This document shows, piece after piece, positions 6,913 through 15,206 of a stretch of 25,949 nucleotides of DNA (within the stretch, counting starts at the first letter, position 1; each line of letters opens with the position of its first letter). Made by a program: the position numbers and the translations under genes. A model generated the notes under the pieces. That model worked only from the letters and a program-made list of their open reading frames with translations, ran no database searches and was not told the origin of the DNA. This stretch comes from an uncultured Lysobacteraceae bacterium (lineage in GTDB: Bacteria; Pseudomonadota; Gammaproteobacteria; Xanthomonadales; Xanthomonadaceae), in the NCBI GenBank assembly GCA_946480825.1, contig CAMLLG010000055.1:1-25949 (forward strand). The letters are read 5' to 3'.

Positions 6913-8478
6913 ATGAACCTCGACGCCCTGACCTTCGACAACGCCTTCCTCGCCGACCTGCCCGGTGATCCCGAAACCGGCGTGCGGCGGCGCGAAGTGC
7001 GCGGCGCGCTGTGGTCGCGGGTGACGCCTACGCCGGTCGCGGCTCCGCGCACGCTGGCGGTGTCGCGGGAGATGCTGGCGATGCTCGGTCTGGACGAGGC
7101 CGACGCCGCGACGCCGCGGTTCGCCGAGGTGTTCGCCGGCAACGCGCTGTTGCCGGGCATGGATCCGTTCGCGACCAATTACGGCGGCCATCAGTTCGGC
7201 CACTGGGCCGGGCAGCTCGGCGATGGCCGCGCGATTTCGCTCGGCGAAACCGTCAACGCCGACGGCGAACGCCGGGAGCTGCAGCTGAAGGGCGCGGGCC
7301 CGACGCCGTATTCTCGAAGCGCCGACGGTCGCGCGGTGCTGCGTTCGTCGATCCGCGAATTCCTGTGCAGCGAAGCGATGCACCATCTCGGCGTGCCGAC
7401 CACGCGCGCGCTGTCGCTGGTCGCCACCGGCGAGGACGTGGTCCGCGACATGTTCTACGACGGCCATCCGAAGCCCGAGCCGGGCGCGGTGGTGTGCCGG
7501 GTCGCGCCGTCGTTCCTGCGCTTCGGTCACTTCGAACTGCCGGCCTCGCGCGGCGAGCGCGATCTGCTGCGCCGATTGGCCGATTTCGCGATCCGCCGCG
7601 ATTTCCCGCATCTTTCGGGCAGCGGCGAGACGCTGTACGCCGACTGGTTCGGCGAGATCTGCACGCGTACCGCGCGGCTGATGGCGGAGTGGATGCGGGT
7701 CGGTTTCGTGCACGGCGTGATGAACACCGACAACCTGTCGATCCTCGGCCTCACCATCGACTACGGCCCCTATGGCTGGATCGATGCCTACGATCCCGAC
7801 TGGACGCCGAACACCACCGACGCCGGCGGCCGCCGTTACCGCTTCGGCTGGCAGCCGGCGGTGGCGCGCTGGAATCTCGTGCGCCTCGCCCAGGCGCTGT
7901 CTCCGCTGTTCTACGATGCGCAGGCGCTGCAGACCGGCATCGATGCCTTCGGCACGGCCTATGCCGCGGCGGATCGCGACAACATCGCGCGCAAGCTCGG
8001 TCTGGCCGAATGCCGCGACGACGATGCCGCGCTGATCCGCGATCTGCACGCGCTGCTGCAGGCGGCAGAGGTCGACATGACGCTGTGGTTCCGTGCGCTG
8101 ATGGAGATCGTGCCCGATGCGCCGACGCTCGCGCCATTCGAGGACGCCTTCTACGACCCGGCGAAGCGCGCGGCGCATGCGCCGCAGTTCGAGGACTGGC
8201 TGGGACGTTACGTCGCGCGCTTGCGCGACGACCCGTTGCCGGCCGCGGATCGCCGCGAGCGCATGCGGCAGGCCAATCCGAAGGTCGTGCTGCGCAACTA
8301 TCTCGCCCAGCAGGCCATCGACCGTGCCGAAGCCGGCGACCCGGCCGGCATCGGCGAACTGATGGACGCGGTGCGCCATCCGTACGACGACCGGCCCGGC
8401 GACGAACGCTTCTCGGCCAAACGCCCGGACTGGGCGCGCGACCGCGCCGGCTGTTCGATGCTGTCCTGCAGTTCCTGA
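6913..8478 (+). CDS. selO: protein adenylyltransferase SelO (YdiU family)
   Basis: Pseudokinase-fold enzyme that transfers AMP from ATP to serine, threonine or tyrosine side chains of proteins, in redox and stress regulation. The protein has 521 residues, near normal for the bacterial family. The signature [19 protein letters not shown] (89-107) is present. It is followed by [12 protein letters not shown] (124-135), with the nucleotide-binding lysine K126, and by [10 protein letters not shown] (268-277) with D273 and N274. Further on is [14 protein letters not shown] (282-295), with metal-binding D283. It ends CSMLSCSS, so Cys519 sits three residues from the end, where animal SelO carries selenocysteine. 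The start at 6913 fits the conserved N-terminus ([14 protein letters not shown]). Upstream is a REP-like repeat; downstream, the convergent lysine-rich gene ends 37 bp away. Confidence 0.97.
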   Translation: MNLDALTFDNAFLADLPGDPETGVRRREVRGALWSRVTPTPVAAPRTLAVSREMLAMLGLDEADAATPRFAEVFAGNALLPGMDPFATNYGGHQFGHWAGQLGDGRAISLGETVNADGERRELQLKGAGPTPYSRSADGRAVLRSSIREFLCSEAMHHLGVPTTRALSLVATGEDVVRDMFYDGHPKPEPGAVVCRVAPSFLRFGHFELPASRGERDLLRRLADFAIRRDFPHLSGSGETLYADWFGEICTRTARLMAEWMRVGFVHGVMNTDNLSILGLTIDYGPYGWIDAYDPDWTPNTTDAGGRRYRFGWQPAVARWNLVRLAQALSPLFYDAQALQTGIDAFGTAYAAADRDNIARKLGLAECRDDDAALIRDLHALLQAAEVDMTLWFRALMEIVPDAPTLAPFEDAFYDPAKRAAHAPQFEDWLGRYVARLRDDPLPAADRRERMRQANPKVVLRNYLAQQAIDRAEAGDPAGIGELMDAVRHPYDDRPGDERFSAKRPDWARDRAGCSMLSCSS

Positions 8479-8515
8479 GCGCGCGCCGCGTGTCGGCGTC
8501 GCGCCCGCACCGGTT

Positions 8516-8617
8516 TCACTTGCCGGCTTTCTTTTCCTTCTTCTCCGCGCGCTTTTCCTTCAGGGTCTTTTCCGGTTTCTTCTTTTCCTGCTTCTTCTGA
8601 TCCATGCCTTTGGCCAT
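8516..8617 (-). CDS. small lysine-rich conserved hypothetical protein
   Basis: A 33-residue protein starting MAKGMDQKKQEKKKPEKT, with roughly half lysine and glutamate and no hydrophobic segment. Start and stop are clear: a Shine-Dalgarno GGAG lies 6 nt before the ATG at 8617 and TGA is at 8518-8516. I recognise similar MAKGMD...KTLKEKRAxKKEKK proteins in Xanthomonadaceae, usually annotated as hypothetical. The composition suggests a disordered or helical nucleic-acid or ribosome-associated peptide, but this is only inference. It is convergent with selO. A longer reading back to 8959 is open but lacks family resemblance, and the Shine-Dalgarno points to the short form. Confidence 0.75.
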   Translation of the reverse strand: MAKGMDQKKQEKKKPEKTLKEKRAEKKEKKAGK

Positions 8618-9015
8618 GACGTACTCCGCGGTGTCGTGTGATCGGGCATTCAGCGTAATGCGGGCGGGGTGAGTCGGTAAACCATCGTGATCGTCCGCTC
8701 GGGGGTGTCTGATCATCTCTGCCCGATCACGGCGGCCCGATCGGAATGGCTGGCCTCCTCCTGGCCCGCGGAGTTTCATCGTCGGGATGTGCCGTGGGTC
8801 GCGCTCCGCGGGCATTACCTTTCCCCAAGCTGAATACGGGGCGCATGTGGGCGACGGCCATCGCATTTTGGGCGCGCGGCGCGGGGCGTTCGCGCTGTTC
8901 CTGCCGGGGGGCGATCGTCGACAATGACGCACCTGTTCGTGCGTCACATCCCCCTTCACCGGCGCGTCCCGGCGGACTTCATCCGCGGTCCTGCCATACC
9001 CAAGGCCTTCCCCCG
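8618..9015. other. 398-bp intergenic region upstream of UDP-xylose synthase
   Basis: No convincing gene was found here. It contains a perfect 10-bp inverted repeat TGATCGGGCA (8639-8648) / TGCCCGATCA (8720-8729) and a further GCCCGATC copy near 8735. These could be operator half-sites shared by the two divergent genes. No clear -35/-10 pair was recognised for the glycan genes, although one must lie here. The frame of the downstream gene is open from 8746, but the extension shows no domain. Confidence 0.5.
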
Positions 9016-9963
9016 ATGGCTCGCACTCTCGTCACCGGCGGCGCCGGGTTTCTGGGCTCGCACCTGTGCGATCGCCTGCTCGACGATGGACACGACGTGC
9101 TCTGCGTCGACAATTTCTTCACCGGCAGCAAGCGCAACATCGCGCACCGGCTGGAGCATCCGTATTTCGAGCTGATGCGCCACGACGTGACGTTCCCGCT
9201 GTACGTCGAGGTCGACCAGATCTACAACCTCGCGTGCCCGGCCTCGCCGGTGCACTATCAGCACGATCCGGTGCAGACCACGAAGACCAGCGTGCACGGC
9301 GCGATCAACATGCTCGGTCTGGCCAAGCGGCTCAAGGCGCGGATCCTGCAGGCCTCCACCAGCGAGGTCTACGGCGACCCGGAAGTGCATCCGCAGCCCG
9401 AGGGTTACTGGGGCCGGGTGAATCCGATCGGCATCCGCAGCTGCTACGACGAAGGCAAGCGCTGCGCCGAAACCCTGTTCTTCGATTATCACCGCCAGCA
9501 CAACCTGGACATCAAGGTCGTGCGCATCTTCAACACCTACGGCCCGCGGATGCATCCGAACGACGGCCGCGTGGTCAGCAACTTCATCGTCCAGGCCCTG
9601 CGCGGCGAGGACATCACGATCTATGGCGACGGCCTGCAGACCCGCAGCTTCTGCTACGTCGACGATCTGATCGAGGCCTTCGTGCGGATGATGGGTACCG
9701 AGGCCGGCTTCACGGGGCCGATCAACATCGGCAATCCGGGCGAGTTCACGATGATCGAGCTCGCGGAGAAGGTGCTGGCGCTGGTCGGCGGCTCCTCGAA
9801 GCTGGTGTTCCGGCCGCTGCCGTCCGACGATCCGAAGCAGCGCCAGCCCGACATCGCGCTGGCGAAATCCGTGCTCGACTGGCAGCCGAAGGTCGCGCTG
9901 GAAGACGGGCTGAAGGAGACCATCGCCTATTTCCGCCGCACCCTCGACGGAGCCGCGGCATGA
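9016..9963 (+). CDS. uxs: UDP-glucuronate decarboxylase (UDP-xylose synthase)
   Basis: Converts UDP-glucuronate to UDP-xylose with NAD+ as internal redox cofactor, feeding xylose into surface glycans. It has 315 residues in a short-chain dehydrogenase fold. The NAD-binding loop [11 protein letters not shown] (7-17) opens the protein. Family-specific stretches include [12 protein letters not shown] (71-82), [15 protein letters not shown] (113-127) with the catalytic Thr115 and Glu117 region, and RSCYDEGKR (141-149) with Tyr144 and Lys148. [15 protein letters not shown] follows later. There is no membrane anchor, so it is cytosolic. I chose the ATG at 9016 because [14 protein letters not shown] is the canonical N-terminus. 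Its stop overlaps the ATG of the next glycosyltransferase (ATGA), which suggests that gene, or the third in the operon, may use UDP-xylose. Confidence 0.95.
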   Translation: MARTLVTGGAGFLGSHLCDRLLDDGHDVLCVDNFFTGSKRNIAHRLEHPYFELMRHDVTFPLYVEVDQIYNLACPASPVHYQHDPVQTTKTSVHGAINMLGLAKRLKARILQASTSEVYGDPEVHPQPEGYWGRVNPIGIRSCYDEGKRCAETLFFDYHRQHNLDIKVVRIFNTYGPRMHPNDGRVVSNFIVQALRGEDITIYGDGLQTRSFCYVDDLIEAFVRMMGTEAGFTGPINIGNPGEFTMIELAEKVLALVGGSSKLVFRPLPSDDPKQRQPDIALAKSVLDWQPKVALEDGLKETIAYFRRTLDGAAA

Positions 9964-10892
9964 GCGATGCGACCACCACCTTCGCGGTCGTCGTCACCTG
10001 TTACAACTACCGCGATTTCGTGGCCGAAGCGGTCGACAGCGCGCTGGCGCAGACGCGGCCGCCGAAACAGATCGTGGTGGTCGACGACGGTTCGAAGGAC
10101 GGCTCGCAGGACCTGCTGCGCGAACGCTACGGCGACGACGCGCGGGTGACGCTGCTGTTCTGCGAGAACGGCGGCCAGCTGGTCGCGTTCCAGCGCGGCC
10201 TCGCCGCGACCGACGCCGAGGTGATCTGTTTTCTCGACGCCGACGACCGCTGGGCGCCGTCGCATCTGGAGAAGATCGGCGCGATCTACGATCGCCGCCG
10301 CGACGTCGACTTCGTGTTCAACGACATCGTGCTGTTCGGCAACGAATCGCGCACGATCGCCTTCGCCGACCGCGAGATGGATCTGGGCTACACCGCCATC
10401 GCGACCTGCGAGCTGGTGCACTGGTACGGCGCGCCCACCTCCGCGATCTCGCTGCGCCGGACGATGGCCGAGCGCTGTCTCGATCTGCCGGCGCATGCCG
10501 CGAAGACCTGGCGTCTGTCCGCGGACAACTGTCTGGTCTACGGCACCAGCGTGTTCGCCGGGCGCAAGTATTTCCTGCCCACCGGCACCGTCGGTTACCG
10601 CATCCACGGCAAGAACGGCTGGTGGTCCAACCGCGGCCCGACCGAGACCTATCTCAACCGGATGCGCTCGCGCGGACTGGTGGCCGAGTACGCGCGCGTC
10701 GCCGGGGTCGTGCCGGAGTCGATCGAACTGGTGAAGTACGAGTTCAAGACCAAGCCCGACCCGGACTGGCGCGAGATCCGCCGCTACGCCGGGCTGGCCC
10801 TGCGCACCCGCGGCAGCCTGTTCAAGCGTACGGAACGCGCGCTGAGCATCCTGACCCATCGCCTGAAATCCCCGAAACGCTCCAAGGACTGA
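9960..10892 (+). CDS. family 2 glycosyltransferase
   Basis: A 310-residue GT-A glycosyltransferase. Visible motifs are [20 protein letters not shown] (10-29), DDGSKDGS (42-49), [13 protein letters not shown] (69-81) and the metal- and sugar-nucleotide-binding DADDRW (93-98). The C-terminal half has [10 protein letters not shown] and a basic tail ([10 protein letters not shown]) that could contact the membrane; there is no membrane helix. The start overlaps the stop of the UDP-xylose synthase by 4 bp, so the two are co-translated. A family 4 glycosyltransferase follows after 11 bp. The context makes a xylosyltransferase a reasonable guess, but the acceptor and donor cannot be read from the sequence. 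Confidence 0.88.
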   Translation: MSDATTTFAVVVTCYNYRDFVAEAVDSALAQTRPPKQIVVVDDGSKDGSQDLLRERYGDDARVTLLFCENGGQLVAFQRGLAATDAEVICFLDADDRWAPSHLEKIGAIYDRRRDVDFVFNDIVLFGNESRTIAFADREMDLGYTAIATCELVHWYGAPTSAISLRRTMAERCLDLPAHAAKTWRLSADNCLVYGTSVFAGRKYFLPTGTVGYRIHGKNGWWSNRGPTETYLNRMRSRGLVAEYARVAGVVPESIELVKYEFKTKPDPDWREIRRYAGLALRTRGSLFKRTERALSILTHRLKSPKRSKD

Positions 10893-10903
10893 GGACGCGC
10901 GAC

Positions 10904-12082
10904 ATGAAGGTGCTGCTCACCAACTTCCACGAAGGCGACGGCGGCGGCCACACCACTTACCTGCTGGCGCTGGCCCGCGGGTTGGCGGCCGATGCGCACG
11001 AAGTGCATCTGGCCGCGCCGCCGACCAGCCGCCTGTATCGCGAGGCATCGGTGCTGGCGGGCGTGCGCACGATCGCGCAGCCGTTCCCGAACGGCCTGTC
11101 GCAGCTGGCCGCGGCCGCGCGCGCGCGGCGGCAACTGCGCGACTATCTGCGCCGGCACGATTTCGACATCGTCCACGTCAACGGTTCCACCGATCACCGC
11201 ATGGTGCTGTCGGCCAGCGCGCGTCTGCCGCATGCGCCGAAGATCGTGTTCACCAAGCACAACTCAAAGCCCGCGCAGGGACTCACCCATCGGTGGCGCG
11301 CGCGCCGCACCGATGCGGTGATCGCGGTCAGCGAGTCCACCCGGCGCATGCTCGTGTCCACGCCCTACGCGCGCTGCCGGCTGCGCACCGTGCGCAACGG
11401 CGTCGACATCGCCCGCTTCGCGCCATGGCCGCTGGCGCGCGACGGCGACATCGCGGAGCGGCGGCGGCAGTACGCCGGCGATGCCGCCCTGCTGCTGGGC
11501 AGCAACGCCGGCACCGCCGAGCACAAGGGCTGGATGGATCTGCTCGAAGCCGTCGCCGCGCTGCCGCCGGCATCGCGCGCGCAGGTGGCGGTGCTGGTGT
11601 GCGGACACCGGCCGTCGCCGGAGCGGATCCAGCGCATCGAGGCGCTGGGGCTGCAGGACCGGGTGCATTTCACCGGGATGCTGGCCGACGTGCGTCCGGC
11701 GATCGCGACGATCGACGCCGGCTTCGTGCTGTCGCACGCGGTCGAAACGATTTCCTTCGCCTGCCGCGAAATGATGGCGATGGGCAAGCCGGTGCTGGTC
11801 AGCGATTACGCCGGTCTGCCCGAGAACGTCGACGACGCGGTGGACGGGTTCGTGGTGCCGGCGCGCGACCGCGACGCCATCGCCGCCGCGGTCCAGCGGA
11901 TGCTCGACGCGCGCGAGCGCCTGCCCGCGATGGGCGCGGCCGCGCGGCGCAAGGCCGAGCGCGAGTTCGGCCTCGCGTCGTTCGTCGCCGCCACCGGCGC
12001 CATCTACGCAGAGCTGATGTCCGCGCCCGCAACGCGGCTGCCGGCCCGCGCGGAGATCGGAGCGACGGCACGTCCGCACTGA
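10904..12082 (+). CDS. family 4 glycosyltransferase (GT-B)
   Basis: A 392-residue GT-B glycosyltransferase. The N-terminal acceptor domain starts MKVLLTNFHEGDGGGHTTYL, with the glycine-rich loop typical of GT4. The linker region has AVSESTRRML and VRNGVDIARFAP. The C-terminal GT1/GT4 domain has GTAEHKGWMDLLEAV, VHFTGMLADVRPAI and the E-x7-E nucleotide-sugar region (ETISFACREMMAMGKPVLVS), and ends in a basic tail. The ATG at 10904 has a GAGG about 9 nt upstream. It is the third gene of the uxs operon. uup follows after 43 bp but appears to have its own start signal. The donor sugar is unknown. Confidence 0.88.
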   Translation: MKVLLTNFHEGDGGGHTTYLLALARGLAADAHEVHLAAPPTSRLYREASVLAGVRTIAQPFPNGLSQLAAAARARRQLRDYLRRHDFDIVHVNGSTDHRMVLSASARLPHAPKIVFTKHNSKPAQGLTHRWRARRTDAVIAVSESTRRMLVSTPYARCRLRTVRNGVDIARFAPWPLARDGDIAERRRQYAGDAALLLGSNAGTAEHKGWMDLLEAVAALPPASRAQVAVLVCGHRPSPERIQRIEALGLQDRVHFTGMLADVRPAIATIDAGFVLSHAVETISFACREMMAMGKPVLVSDYAGLPENVDDAVDGFVVPARDRDAIAAAVQRMLDARERLPAMGAAARRKAEREFGLASFVAATGAIYAELMSAPATRLPARAEIGATARPH

Positions 12083-12113
12083 ACCCGACCAGCCGGTCGC
12101 GCCCGCGGCCGGC

Positions 12114-12119
12114 TACACT
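12114..12119 (+). promoter_or_regulatory. candidate -10 for a leaderless uup transcript
   Basis: TACACT lies exactly 6 nt before the uup ATG at 12126, the same spacing as TAGACT before the acyltransferase gene. No Shine-Dalgarno precedes the ATG. Confidence 0.35.
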
Positions 12120-12125
12120 GTCGCC

Positions 12126-14030
12126 ATGCCTCTACTGACCTTGAATGACGTCGATTTCGGCGTCGGCGGCCCGCTGTTGCTCGACGGCGTGGACCTCGCC
12201 ATCGAACCCGGCGAACGCATCGCCCTGATCGGCCGCAACGGCGCCGGCAAATCCACGCTCCTGCGCCTGCTGGCCGGCGAGCACAAGCCCGACGACGGCG
12301 ACATCCGCGTCGAAGGCGGCGTGCGCATCGCCCGGCTCGAACAGGAAGTGCCGGCCGGCGCAGCCGGCAGCGTGTTCGACGTGGTCGCCGAGGGTCTGGG
12401 CGAGATGGGCCAGTTGCTCGCCGACTATCACCACCTCATCCACGCCGACGAGATCGATACCGACCGCCTGGCCGTCGTGCAGTCGAAGATCGAGGACGCC
12501 GGTGGCTGGTCGGTGGATCAGCGCGTCACCGAAACCCTGGCGCGTCTGGATCTGGACGGCGACGCCGACTTCGGGCGCCTGTCCGGCGGCATGAAGCGTC
12601 GCGTACTGCTGGCGCGGGCGCTGGTATCGGCGCCGGATCTGCTGTTGCTGGACGAACCCACCAACCATCTCGACATCGCCGCGATCGACTGGCTGGAAGG
12701 TTTCCTGAAAGCCTGGCCGGGCGCGCTGGTGTTCGTGACCCACGACCGCCGTTTTCTGCGCGCGTTGGCGACGCGGATCGTGGAGATCGATCGCGGCCAG
12801 CTCACCAGCTGGCCCGGCGACTGGAACAACTATCTGCGCCGCCGCGAAGAACGGCTCAACGCCGAGGCGCAGGAGAACGCGCGCTTCGACAAGCTGCTGG
12901 CGCAGGAGGAAGTGTGGATCCGCCAGGGCATCAAGGCCCGCCGCACCCGCGACGAAGGCCGCGTGCGCCGGTTGAAGGCGATGCGCGACGAACGCGCGCA
13001 GCGGCGCGAGCTGTCCGGCAACGTGCGGATGGAAGCGGCGCAGGCCGCGGCGTCGGGCAAGAAGGTGATCGAAGCGAAGGACGTGTCGTTCGCGTTCGGC
13101 GCGCGCACGCTGGTGAAGGACTTCTCGACCACGATCCTGCGCGGCGACCGCATCGGCCTGATCGGCGCCAACGGCAGCGGCAAGACCACGCTGCTGAAAC
13201 TGCTGCTGGGCGATCTGAAGCCGCAGTCGGGCGAGGTGAAGATCGGCACCCAACTGCAGGTCGCGTACTTCGACCAGTACCGCTCGACCCTGCGCGAAGA
13301 CTGGAACGCGATCGAGAACGTCGCCGAGGGCAAGGACTTCGTCGAGATCAACGGCCGCCAGAAGCACGCCATCGGTTATCTGCAGGACTTCCTGTTCACG
13401 CCGGAACGCGCGCGCGCGCCGATCACCCGCCTCTCCGGCGGCGAGCGCAACCGGCTGCTGCTGGCGAAGCTGTTCGCGCAGCCGTCGAATCTGCTGGTGA
13501 TGGACGAACCGACCAACGATCTCGATGTCGAAACGCTCGAACTGCTGGAAGAACTGCTCGGCGAATATCCCGGCACGCTGTTGCTGGTGAGCCACGATCG
13601 CGATTTCCTCGACAGCGTGGTCACGTCCACGATCGTGATGCCCGACAGCGCCCGTTCGGGCGACGGCCGGATCGAAGAATACGTCGGCGGCTACAGCGAT
13701 TGGCTGCGCCAGCGTCCGGTGCCGGGCGAACCGGCGAAGCCCGCGGCCGCCACCGCGCCGAAGGCTGCGACAGCACTGCCGACAACCGCCGCGGCCCCGG
13801 CCGCGCCGAAGCGGAAGCTCAGCTACAAGGATCAGCGCGAACTCGAAGCGCTGCCGCAGAAGATCGAGGATCTCGAAACGCAGGTCGCGGCGATGACCGC
13901 GGCGATGGCCGAGCCCGCGTTCTTCCAGCGCGATCACGCCGCGGTCGCCGCGCACAACGCCGCGCTGTCGTCGGCGCAGGCCGAACTCGAACAGGCCTAC
14001 GCGCGCTGGGAGGCGCTCGAATCCGAATAG
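12126..14030 (+). CDS. uup: ABC-F family ATPase Uup
   Basis: Soluble ABC-F protein with two nucleotide-binding domains and no membrane domain. Family members act on ribosomes; Uup has also been linked to precise excision of transposons and branched DNA. It has 634 residues. Domain 1 has Walker A GRNGAGKST (36-44), signature LSGGMKRR and Walker B LLLLDEPTNHLD, followed by a charged inter-domain linker (about residues 235-310). Domain 2 has GANGSGKTT, LSGGERNR and LLVMDEPTNDLD. An alanine/proline-rich stretch (about 535-560) then leads to a C-terminal coiled coil (about 560-634, RKLSYKDQRELEALPQKIED), which is the Uup hallmark and a DNA-binding element in E. coli. The ATG at 12126 lacks a Shine-Dalgarno and may be read from a leaderless transcript. 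The next gene is convergent. Confidence 0.95.
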   Translation: MPLLTLNDVDFGVGGPLLLDGVDLAIEPGERIALIGRNGAGKSTLLRLLAGEHKPDDGDIRVEGGVRIARLEQEVPAGAAGSVFDVVAEGLGEMGQLLADYHHLIHADEIDTDRLAVVQSKIEDAGGWSVDQRVTETLARLDLDGDADFGRLSGGMKRRVLLARALVSAPDLLLLDEPTNHLDIAAIDWLEGFLKAWPGALVFVTHDRRFLRALATRIVEIDRGQLTSWPGDWNNYLRRREERLNAEAQENARFDKLLAQEEVWIRQGIKARRTRDEGRVRRLKAMRDERAQRRELSGNVRMEAAQAAASGKKVIEAKDVSFAFGARTLVKDFSTTILRGDRIGLIGANGSGKTTLLKLLLGDLKPQSGEVKIGTQLQVAYFDQYRSTLREDWNAIENVAEGKDFVEINGRQKHAIGYLQDFLFTPERARAPITRLSGGERNRLLLAKLFAQPSNLLVMDEPTNDLDVETLELLEELLGEYPGTLLLVSHDRDFLDSVVTSTIVMPDSARSGDGRIEEYVGGYSDWLRQRPVPGEPAKPAAATAPKAATALPTTAAAPAAPKRKLSYKDQRELEALPQKIEDLETQVAAMTAAMAEPAFFQRDHAAVAAHNAALSSAQAELEQAYARWEALESE

Positions 14031-14293
14031 GCTGCGGGTTGCGATGACCCTCACCGTAGAGCGGCCCGACCAGTCATTCGACTGTTGAAAGCCAGGCCGC
14101 TGGCTTACCCCCTCCCATTCGCGCTGCGCGCGAATCTCCCGTCCGGCCCTCGTGCTCTGCACTCGGGCGCTCATCGGCGCGCGAGCCAGTGGCTCGCAAA
14201 CGCGCCTCTTCTCCCCCCGCATGCGGGGGAGGGTTGGGGTGGGGGCGGCCTGAAGGCCGCGCTACCGAGTCTGCAGATTCACTCCAGCGGACA
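14031..14293. repeat. palindrome-rich spacer between convergent genes
   Basis: No gene was found here. It holds four palindromic units: TTCGCG/CGCGAA (14118-14123 / 14129-14134), GCGAGCC-AGT-GGCTCGC (14181-14197), a perfect 16-bp palindrome (14214-14229, CCCCCGCATGCGGGGG) and GCGGCC-TGAA-GGCCGC (14245-14260). The plus-strand translation includes PHAGEGWGGG, which I recognise from dispersed intergenic repeats in related genomes. The last hairpins may end transcripts from both sides. Confidence 0.6.
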
Positions 14294-15202
14294 TCAGCCC
14301 GCGAACGTCAGTCCGCAATCCTGCGCGAACCGCGCGCAGCGTTCGCGCATCGCCGCCTGTTGTGCGGCGCGGCGGGCCGGATCGCTGACCACGAAACGTC
14401 CCTGATCCGCGGCGAAGCCGCGCAGCGCATGCAATACCCGCGCGAGATCCGAGCTGCCGGTCTCGCGCACCGGGCGCATGTGGTTGCGCGCCGGCGCGCC
14501 GCCGTAGGCGGTCCAGCGCGCGAGCCGGTTGCCCAGCGCCTTGGCCGCCGGCAGCGACTGCTGCAGCTCCACGGGCACTTCCGCGGCGTCGAGCGCGAGG
14601 CCGAGCGTGTCGAGCCAGTCCTGCCATTTGAAATCGTTGAAGCGCCGCGCCAGCACCACCGCGCGCCACGGGATGCCCAGGGCGTCGGCGAAGATCGCGC
14701 CGTGCAGCGATTCGGTCAGCACGCGTTCGCAGCCGACCAGCGCTTCGACGACCGCCGCGGGCGATTGCCGCGGATCGATCGGGGTCAGGCCGGCCATGCC
14801 CGCGATCGCATCCCAGTCGGCGCCGTCGTAACTCTTGTGGTGCGGAATCAGGCCGATCCGCCCGGATACCGGCGCATGCGCGCGGCGCAGGCCCGACCAC
14901 ATCACCGCGCCGTCGCCGAGGCCGAACCCGGCGTCGAGTCCGCAGGCCTGCGCGGTGCGCGGCCCGCGCACCCAGTACACGCGCCAGCTGGCGTCGAGTG
15001 CGGGCTGACCGCGATAGCCGCAGCCGGAGCCGAGCACGTATTTCATGCCGTCGGGGCGCGAGCCGCCGAGCAGCGTACCGACGCCGTACAGATGCGCGTC
15101 CGCATGCCGTTCGGCGAGATCGGGGAAGAGTTCCGGCCAGAGTTCGACGTTGAGATCGTCGCCGAAATTGCCGCGGGCCATGCGTGCGTAGCGGAGTTGC
15201 AT
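14294..15202 (-). CDS. polysaccharide pyruvyl transferase family protein
   Basis: A 302-residue member of the PS_pyruv_trans family, which transfers pyruvate from phosphoenolpyruvate to sugars of exopolysaccharide or LPS as a ketal (GumL, WcaK and CsaB relatives). Signatures are ARGNFGDDLNVELWPELF near the N-terminus, GVGTLLGG (40-47), WRVYWVRGPRTAQACG, IGLIPHHKSYDGADW and the C-terminal LTESLHGAIFADALGIPWRAV, which contains the conserved S/T-x-x-H-G substrate motif. It lies only 4 bp after the ArnT-like gene and is probably co-transcribed and translationally coupled to it; no Shine-Dalgarno was seen. The acceptor glycan is unknown. It is convergent with uup across a palindrome-rich spacer. 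Confidence 0.85.
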   Translation of the reverse strand: MQLRYARMARGNFGDDLNVELWPELFPDLAERHADAHLYGVGTLLGGSRPDGMKYVLGSGCGYRGQPALDASWRVYWVRGPRTAQACGLDAGFGLGDGAVMWSGLRRAHAPVSGRIGLIPHHKSYDGADWDAIAGMAGLTPIDPRQSPAAVVEALVGCERVLTESLHGAIFADALGIPWRAVVLARRFNDFKWQDWLDTLGLALDAAEVPVELQQSLPAAKALGNRLARWTAYGGAPARNHMRPVRETGSSDLARVLHALRGFAADQGRFVVSDPARRAAQQAAMRERCARFAQDCGLTFAG

Positions 15203-15206
15203 CGGT

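Noticed and set aside
8618..8959. Long upstream extension of the lysine-rich small protein
   Set aside because: A good Shine-Dalgarno stands right before the ATG at 8617, and the extension looks like non-coding high-GC sequence.
8746..9015. A 90-residue N-terminal extension of the UDP-xylose synthase
   Set aside because: The canonical N-terminus [14 protein letters not shown] begins at 9016. The extension has no domain or targeting signal of the kind expected.
12132..14222. A 696-codon open frame opposite uup
   Set aside because: It lies fully antisense to a well-conserved ABC-F gene and shows no recognisable domain.
6765..14260. Repeats considered as a CRISPR array
   Set aside because: The repeats are palindromic REP-like units at scattered sites of different sequence, without regular spacers or cas genes.
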